A DNA stretch of 11,378 nt from Fluviibacter sp964387485 (lineage in GTDB: Bacteria > Pseudomonadota > Gammaproteobacteria > Burkholderiales > Rhodocyclaceae): the NCBI GenBank assembly GCA_964387485.1, contig CAYLWV010000053.1, positions 1 through 11,378 on the forward strand, given 5' to 3'. This document shows, one piece after another, positions 6,685-11,378 of this stretch (the first letter of the stretch is position 1; every line of letters begins with the position of its first letter). The notes below the pieces were generated by a model that made no database searches, was not told the DNA's origin, and was given only the letters and a program-made list of their open reading frames with translations. Position numbers and translations under genes: made by a program.

Positions 6685-7365
6685 TTACTTCTGCTGCCGT
6701 GCCATCTTGATGACGGCATCCGTGTTGGCCAGCAGATCATTAAAGTTCATGCCACGCTGTTGCAGCATCTTGTAACGGCCGCCGACGATGATCGAAGGCA
6801 CACCATCAATCTGATACGTCATGGCGAGTGCGTCAGCCTTTTTCATGGCATTGGTCACGTCTGCCGAATAATAGACTTCGGAGAATTTCTTGGCGTCCAC
6901 ACCCGGCTGGCTCGCTGCCCACTGCAGCACGGCCTGGTCTTCATACAGCATACGGCCCTGCTGATGAATGGCGGCAAAGGCGGCCGCATCGAGTGCCGGC
7001 AACTTCATGATCTGGATCGTGTAGAACAGACGCCCCAACACCACCCACTGCGGACGGCCGAAGGTCACCGGAACGCGGCGGACGACCACATCTTTCTGCT
7101 TTTTCGACCAGCGCTCGAAGGGCTCCGAGAAATCATGGCAATGCGGACAGCCGTAGGAAAAGAATTCCAGCACCTCAAGCTTACCGCCCGCAGCCGCTGC
7201 CGGAGTATTCAACACGGCATAGGTTTGCCCGGCAATCGCCACACCGTTTTGCGGTGCCGAGGGCATGACCGCACCACCCAATGCTGCCTGGGCCAGCGCA
7301 GAACCGGAAACGCCTGCCACCGAAATGCCGGCGATCAGGGTAGACAGAAACTGACGACGTTGCAT
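6685..7365 (-). CDS. dsbA: Thiol:disulfide interchange protein DsbA
   Basis: A 226-residue periplasmic thioredoxin-fold oxidase that donates its disulfide to newly exported proteins and is reoxidised by DsbB. The active site CPHC lies at residues 73-76 in EFFSYGCPHCHDF, and the cis-proline loop is GVPSIIV with Pro190. The N-terminal signal peptide reads MQRRQFLSTLIAGISVAGVS then GSALAQA, with likely signal-peptidase cleavage after ALA. It contains a twin-arginine-like RRQFL motif, unlike the Sec/SRP signal of E. coli DsbA. Start: ATG at 7365 with GGAG five bases upstream (7371-7374 on the opposite strand). An open frame from 7401 would add 12 residues before the signal peptide and overlap the SPOR gene, so it is rejected. 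It follows the SPOR gene by 13 bp, so it is very probably in the same operon. Confidence 0.95.
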   Translation of the reverse strand: MQRRQFLSTLIAGISVAGVSGSALAQAALGGAVMPSAPQNGVAIAGQTYAVLNTPAAAAGGKLEVLEFFSYGCPHCHDFSEPFERWSKKQKDVVVRRVPVTFGRPQWVVLGRLFYTIQIMKLPALDAAAFAAIHQQGRMLYEDQAVLQWAASQPGVDAKKFSEVYYSADVTNAMKKADALAMTYQIDGVPSIIVGGRYKMLQQRGMNFNDLLANTDAVIKMARQQK

Positions 7366-7378
7366 GAGGACTCCGATC

Positions 7379-8053
7379 TTAGTTACGGGCCGGTACAGCA
7401 TCGAAACCGGCTTCTTTCAGTTCGTTACGGGCGCGATTGGCATCATCCTGGCGCTTGAAAGGACCGATCTTGACGCGGAACCAGACCTTTTCACCAATCA
7501 CGGCTTTCTGAATGGACGCATCAAAGCCCTGCAGCGCCAGATTAGCTTTCTGGGCTTCAGCATCAGATTGTTTCTGGAACGACCCCGCCATCAGATAAAA
7601 ACCGGCCGGTGCTTCCGGCTGTGCGGCCGCTTTGCTGGCCGGCTCTCCTGCGGGTTTGACGGCCGGCGTGGTGCCATCCGTCTTACCAGAAAGCAGATCA
7701 GGAAACTGGAAACGCTTTTCCGGTGGCGGATCACCCGGCTTGCCCGGCAAGGCAATTGGCTGACCCGGTTCGTTCGCGGTAGCGTTTACGGCTGGCGCGG
7801 GCTGCGGCGATTCTGTGGATGTCGTCGCAGGTGCCGGTGTCGGCGCACTACCAGCCGCGGTGGTTTTGGCAGCCGTCGGTGCTGGCGCTGTTTTATCAAT
7901 AAACGGTGACGGCATCCGGTTAAACCACCAAGCCACCGCAGCCGCAATGACCAGACCGAGGATCAAACCGTACAAAATGCCCTTGAACGCGCCTCCCGAA
8001 GCCGGAGCTCGGTCACGTGACGCGTGGCGATTGGGTTTGTAGTCTCGGGACAT
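7379..8053 (-). CDS. SPOR domain protein, FtsN-like
   Basis: A 224-residue bitopic inner-membrane protein. A short basic cytoplasmic segment (residues 1-24) precedes one transmembrane helix (about 25-44, ILYGLILGLVIAAAVAWWF). A long Ala/Pro/Thr-rich periplasmic linker (about 55-145) follows, and the C-terminus is a SPOR domain (about 148-224, with GFYLMAGSFQ and VWFRVKIGPF repeats). SPOR domains bind glycan strands stripped of stem peptides, so the protein is expected at the division septum. The layout is that of FtsN, but FtsN's short essential periplasmic segment cannot be recognised here, and I leave the symbol blank. AAAGG lies five bases before the ATG at 8053. It lies between argS and dsbA on the same strand, an order I recall as common in betaproteobacteria. 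Confidence 0.88.
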   Translation of the reverse strand: MSRDYKPNRHASRDRAPASGGAFKGILYGLILGLVIAAAVAWWFNRMPSPFIDKTAPAPTAAKTTAAGSAPTPAPATTSTESPQPAPAVNATANEPGQPIALPGKPGDPPPEKRFQFPDLLSGKTDGTTPAVKPAGEPASKAAAQPEAPAGFYLMAGSFQKQSDAEAQKANLALQGFDASIQKAVIGEKVWFRVKIGPFKRQDDANRARNELKEAGFDAVPARN

Positions 8054-8088
8054 AGCGGCCTTTGTATGATCTATCGGCAGATTACAGG

Positions 8089-8105
8089 GTTTCCGTTTGG
8101 GAAAC
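8089..8105. repeat. Small hairpin at the argS stop
   Basis: GTTTCC (8089-8094) and GGAAAC (8100-8105) form a perfect 6-bp stem around GTTTG. On the minus strand it touches the argS stop codon (8105-8107) and lies in the 51-bp gap before the SPOR gene. It has no T tract, so at most it could pause polymerase or stabilise the upstream message end. Confidence 0.3.
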
Positions 8106-9868
8106 TACATGGACTCCGGACAGGAAACTCCCAGTAACGCCAACCCATTACGAATGACCTGGCGCACGGCAACAGACAGGGCCAGACGGGCACAGGTCAG
8201 CTCAGCATCCTCGACCAGCATGCGCTCGGCGTTGTAATAACCATGGAACTCGGCGGCAAGATCTCGCAAATAGAATGCCACCTGGTGCGGCGCCAGATCG
8301 CGCGCAGCCGAATCAATCACTTCCGGGAAGCGTCCCAGGAAGGCCGTTAGCGCTGCTTCACGCGGATTGGTCAACAGCGCCAGATCGGCATTCTTGAGGT
8401 CGGCCTCAACGCCGTTCCACTGCGCCATGAGCGAGCAAATACGGGCGTGGGCGTACTGAATGTAGTACACTGGGTTATCGGCACTCTGACTCTTGGCCAG
8501 ATCCAGATCGAAATCAAGGTGCTGATCCGCTTTACGCAGCACATAGAAGAAACGGCAGGCATCGTCACCGACTTCGGCACGCAACGAGCGCAACGTGACA
8601 TAGTCACCCGAACGGGTCGACATGGAGGCCTTCTCGCCATTGCGATAGAGCACGGCAAACTGCACCAGAGCAATATCCAGCTTGGCCGGATCCAGCGCCA
8701 GCGCCTGTACGGCACCCTTCACCCGGGGGATATAGCCGTGGTGGTCGGCGCCCCAGATGTTGATCATGCGATCAAAGCCACGCTCATATTTGTTGAGGTG
8801 GTAGGCAATATCCGACGCAAAATAGGTGTACAGGCCGTTGTCCCGCTGCACAACGCGATCTTTTTCATCACCGAAATCGGTGGAGCGGAACCAGCGCGCA
8901 CCGTTCTTTTCGTAAATATGACCGGCGGCATCGAGCTTTTCGAGACAGCGGGCAACCAGCCCGGTATCAAACAGCGAGTTTTCCGAGAACCAGTTCTGGA
9001 AATCCACGCCAAAGCCATCCAGATCATCACGGCCATCGGCCAACTGCTCCGACAGCGCATGCTGGTGGACATAAGGCCAATCTTCGGCCAGCAGCTTCTT
9101 GCCATTGGCAATCAGCGCGTCCAGATGCAGCTCGCGCTGCGTCTTGGCTTCATCGTCTACCCGGCTGGCATCCGGCAAACCGGGCGTGCCTTCCAGCACC
9201 ACCAGCTTGCTACGCACGTATTTGTCGCCATGCGCATTGGTCAGCTGGCGCGCCATTTCGCGCACATAGTCACCCTGATAGGCATTGGGCGGATAATCAA
9301 TCGTGACACCATGCTGATCCAGGTAGCGGATCCAGGTGGAGATCGCCAGAATATCCATCTGGCGTCCCGCATCATTCACATAGTATTCACGGGTCACGTC
9401 CCAGCCGGCAAAAGCCAGCAGGTCAGACAAGCTGGCGCCATAAGCAGCACCGCGACCGTGACCCACATGCAACGGACCCGTCGGATTGGCCGACACGAAC
9501 TCGACCAGCACCTTGGCGTTGCTGCCGAGCGTGCTACGACCGAAATCGCCCGCCTGCGACAGCACCGTGCTGACCACCCGGGTTTTAGTATCCGTCTTCA
9601 AGGTGAAGTTGATGAAGCCGGCGCCGGCGATGCTGACATCGCTGACCTCCGGCGAAACCGGGAGTTCGCTCACGATGCGTTCTGCAATCGCACGCGGCGC
9701 AAGCTTCAGCGCCCGAGCCAGTTGCATGGGCAGATTGGTGGCAAAATCCCCGTGGCTCGCCTGCTTCGGACGCTCCAGATGGATGGGGGTATCGGTGTGT
9801 TCCGGCGCGACGCTGGCAAGGGCAACCTGCAGCAGGCCGGTAATGTGTTCGCGGCTATCGAAAGTCAT
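8105..9868 (-). CDS. argS: Arginyl-tRNA synthetase
   Basis: A 587-residue class Ia aminoacyl-tRNA synthetase that charges tRNA-Arg with arginine in the cytoplasm. The N-terminal additional domain (about residues 1-110) is followed by the HIGH motif as HVGHGRG (134-140) within NPTGPLHVGH. The KMSKS loop is replaced by MSTRSG (416-421), as is usual for many ArgS. The anticodon-binding helical domain starts near DNPVYYIQYAHAR (464-476), and the C-terminus NGLALLGVSCPESM is typical. Length equals the family norm. Start: ATG at 9868. There is no ribosome-binding site at normal distance, and a TATAAT lies only seven bases upstream, so the message may be leaderless. It heads the argS-SPOR-dsbA run and is divergent from ubiB. 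Confidence 0.97.
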   Translation of the reverse strand: MTFDSREHITGLLQVALASVAPEHTDTPIHLERPKQASHGDFATNLPMQLARALKLAPRAIAERIVSELPVSPEVSDVSIAGAGFINFTLKTDTKTRVVSTVLSQAGDFGRSTLGSNAKVLVEFVSANPTGPLHVGHGRGAAYGASLSDLLAFAGWDVTREYYVNDAGRQMDILAISTWIRYLDQHGVTIDYPPNAYQGDYVREMARQLTNAHGDKYVRSKLVVLEGTPGLPDASRVDDEAKTQRELHLDALIANGKKLLAEDWPYVHQHALSEQLADGRDDLDGFGVDFQNWFSENSLFDTGLVARCLEKLDAAGHIYEKNGARWFRSTDFGDEKDRVVQRDNGLYTYFASDIAYHLNKYERGFDRMINIWGADHHGYIPRVKGAVQALALDPAKLDIALVQFAVLYRNGEKASMSTRSGDYVTLRSLRAEVGDDACRFFYVLRKADQHLDFDLDLAKSQSADNPVYYIQYAHARICSLMAQWNGVEADLKNADLALLTNPREAALTAFLGRFPEVIDSAARDLAPHQVAFYLRDLAAEFHGYYNAERMLVEDAELTCARLALSVAVRQVIRNGLALLGVSCPESM

Positions 9869-9871
9869 GGG

Positions 9872-9877
9872 TAAAAT
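9872..9877 (+). promoter_or_regulatory. Candidate -10 element of ubiB
   Basis: TAAAAT on the plus strand (5/6 match to TATAAT), overlapping the opposite-strand TATAAT of argS. It would give a leader of roughly 45 bases before the ubiB ATG. The -35 position (TCGCGG, inside argS) is poor, so this is tentative. Confidence 0.3.
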
Positions 9878-9881
9878 TATA
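9876..9881 (-). promoter_or_regulatory. Candidate -10 element of argS
   Basis: TATAAT on the minus strand, within AGGTATAATTTTACCC, ends seven bases before the argS ATG. Transcription normally starts 6-8 bases after a -10 element, which would be at or one base before the A of the start codon. No good -35 is seen 17 bp upstream. The position is striking, but the promoter is not proven. Confidence 0.5.
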
Positions 9882-9930
9882 CCTTCTGGCTCGCTATCCC
9901 GTGGGCCTCTACTCAGAAAGCCGACCGCTC

Positions 9931-11378
9931 ATGCGTCTGCAGCGCCTTGCCCGGATTCTTTACGTCAGTTGGAAGAACGGGTTGCTCACCATGCTTGTTG
10001 AAGCCGAACCAGAGGGCCGTATGGCGCGCTGGCTGGGTTTCTACGCCCGCCGCCGGCATTTCAGCCAACCACGTGCCGTGCGGCTACGACTGGCCTTAGA
10101 GTCTCTGGGGCCCATTTTCGTCAAATTCGGTCAGATGCTCTCGACCCGCCGCGACCTGCTGGCGCCGGACTTTGCCGACGAGCTGGCCAAACTGCAGGAC
10201 CGGGTTCCACCCTTCGACTCGGCGCTGGCCATGGCCGAAATTGAGCGCGGCCTGGGCATGCCAATTGCCGAGGCGTACAGCGAGTTCGATCCGACGCCGG
10301 TGGCCTCGGCCTCGGTAGCCCAGGTCCACTTTGCCCGACTGCATGACGGCCGCGATGTGGCCGTCAAAGTATTGCGGCCCGGCATGCACCGTATTGTCGA
10401 TCATGACATTGATCTACTCGATACCTTTGCCCAACTGATTGAACGCTTCTCGGAAGACGGTCGCCGCCTGAAGCCCCGCGAAGTGGTGGCCGAGTTTGCC
10501 AAGCATCTACATGACGAGTTTGACCTGGTACGTGAAGCGGCCAACGCCTCCCAGCTGCGGCGCAACTTCGCCGATGGTCATCTGCTGGTGGTCCCTGAAG
10601 TCTACTGGGATTTCTGCACCACCAATGTAATGACCATGGAGCGTATGCATGGCATTCCGGTTGGCCGTATCCATGAATTACGTGAAGCCGGCATCGACCT
10701 TAATCGTCTGTCGAGTGCCGGCGTGGAGATTTTCTTCACCCAGGTGTTCCGTGACGGCTTCTTTCACGCCGACATGCATCCGGGCAATATTCTGGTGGCC
10801 CATGATGGCCGCTATGTCGCACTCGACTTCGGCATTGTTGGCACACTGAACGATGTCGATAAGAATTATCTGGCACAGAACTTTCTGGCCTTTTTCCAGC
10901 GCGACTACCGACGTGTTGCCGAAGTGCACGTCATCTCCGGCTGGGCGCCCAAGGATACGCGGATTGATGAATTCGAAGCCGCCATCCGTACCGTCTGCGA
11001 ACCGATCTTCGATAAACCGCTCAAGGATATTTCCTTCGGCAAGATTCTGCTGCGCCTGTTTCAGACATCGCGCCGCTTCAATGTGGAAGTCCAACCGCAA
11101 CTGGTCATGCTACAGAAGACCCTGCTCAATATTGAGGGCCTGGGTCGTCAACTCAACCCAGACCTTGACCTCTGGAAAACGGCCAAACCGTTCCTCGAAC
11201 GCTGGATGAGTGAACAGGTCGGTTGGCGTGGCCTGGTGGATGGCATGAAACGCGAAGGCCCCAACTGGGCAAAGATCCTGCCGCAACTGCCGCGCCTACT
11301 GCACGACTATCTGGCACCGAATGAGGAAGAGATCAAGGCCGACAAGAAAACGCTGCGTGAACTGAAACGCACCGTGCG
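9931..11378 (+). CDS. ubiB: Ubiquinone biosynthesis regulatory protein kinase UbiB, 3' end missing
   Basis: An open frame from the ATG at 9931 runs through the right edge without a stop. It gives 482 codons of a protein usually about 505-545 residues long, so the C-terminal membrane anchor is probably cut off. UbiB is an atypical protein-kinase-like ATPase of the ABC1/COQ8 family, needed for ubiquinone synthesis at the inner membrane. Diagnostic features are the KxGQ motif (KFGQ, residues 65-68, in FVKFGQMLSTRRDLL), the Ala-rich loop ASASVAQ (125-131) that replaces the glycine-rich loop, the ATP-binding Lys146 in VAVKVLRP, HADMHPGN (279-286) and the DFG triad (299-301). The start has only a weak AGAAAG ribosome-binding site. 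An in-frame GTG at 9901 is possible but less likely, because E. coli UbiB has a similar distance to KxGQ. It is divergent from argS. Confidence 0.95.
   Translation, partial: MRLQRLARILYVSWKNGLLTMLVEAEPEGRMARWLGFYARRRHFSQPRAVRLRLALESLGPIFVKFGQMLSTRRDLLAPDFADELAKLQDRVPPFDSALAMAEIERGLGMPIAEAYSEFDPTPVASASVAQVHFARLHDGRDVAVKVLRPGMHRIVDHDIDLLDTFAQLIERFSEDGRRLKPREVVAEFAKHLHDEFDLVREAANASQLRRNFADGHLLVVPEVYWDFCTTNVMTMERMHGIPVGRIHELREAGIDLNRLSSAGVEIFFTQVFRDGFFHADMHPGNILVAHDGRYVALDFGIVGTLNDVDKNYLAQNFLAFFQRDYRRVAEVHVISGWAPKDTRIDEFEAAIRTVCEPIFDKPLKDISFGKILLRLFQTSRRFNVEVQPQLVMLQKTLLNIEGLGRQLNPDLDLWKTAKPFLERWMSEQVGWRGLVDGMKREGPNWAKILPQLPRLLHDYLAPNEEEIKADKKTLRELKRTV

Noticed and set aside
6760..7458. A 232-codon plus-strand open frame opposite dsbA and the SPOR gene end
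   Set aside because: Antisense to dsbA with no recognisable domain; it also crosses the boundary between two real genes.
8447..9874. A 475-codon open frame on the plus strand opposite argS
   Set aside because: It lies wholly antisense to an unmistakable argS. Its translation shows no family motif, and long antisense frames are expected in GC-rich genes with strong codon bias.
1..11378. Search for tRNA/rRNA genes, CRISPR arrays, insertion sequences, attachment sites, toxin-antitoxin pairs or defence genes
   Set aside because: None seen: every gene is a recognisable housekeeping or envelope family, gaps are short, and no repeated-spacer pattern or terminal inverted repeats were found by eye.

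Overview
This window reads as an ordinary chromosomal segment of a Gram-negative proteobacterium. It is most likely a betaproteobacterium, possibly of the Neisseriales: it carries lipopolysaccharide core genes, a class I polyhydroxyalkanoate synthase, an argS / SPOR-protein / dsbA gene run and ubiB. The taxonomic call is an inference from gene content and moderately high GC, not from a marker gene. Ten protein-coding genes are recognisable. Eight are complete and one is cut by each window edge. They are tightly packed, and no gap without a gene exceeds about 200 bases. I see no tRNA, rRNA, CRISPR array, insertion sequence or prophage, and base and codon use look uniform.

Region 1 (1-3536) is an envelope-lipid block. 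It holds the C-terminal part of a PlsC-type acyltransferase (+), a WaaE-like family 2 glycosyltransferase (-) that meets it tail to tail, and a divergent two-gene unit waaC-waaA (+). WaaA adds Kdo to lipid A and WaaC adds the first heptose to Kdo, so these two genes build the inner core. The glycosyltransferase probably decorates it. A hairpin terminator ends waaA and also serves the convergent gene that follows.

Region 2 (3560-4528, minus strand) holds a divergent Pcm-like methyltransferase that lacks the usual isoaspartate-binding signature, and a 69-residue four-cysteine DUF1289 protein. Region 3 (4721-6616) is a stand-alone phaC for polyester storage. It has a Lys/Ala-rich C-terminal tail and a strong terminator with a perfect 15-bp stem. 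No other pha genes are visible.

Region 4 (6685-9868, minus strand) is a probable operon of argS, an FtsN-like SPOR protein and dsbA: arginine charging, a septal peptidoglycan-binding membrane protein and periplasmic disulfide formation. Region 5 (9931-end, plus) is ubiB, the atypical kinase/ATPase needed for ubiquinone synthesis, cut at the right edge. argS and ubiB diverge from a 62-bp spacer with overlapping, oppositely oriented -10 elements. The argS one lies so close to the ATG that a leaderless or nearly leaderless transcript is possible.

I did not find an undescribed multi-gene system. The points worth checking are the argS start region, the Tat-like DsbA signal peptide, the divergent Pcm homologue, the PhaC tail and a small dyad over a candidate DUF1289 promoter.
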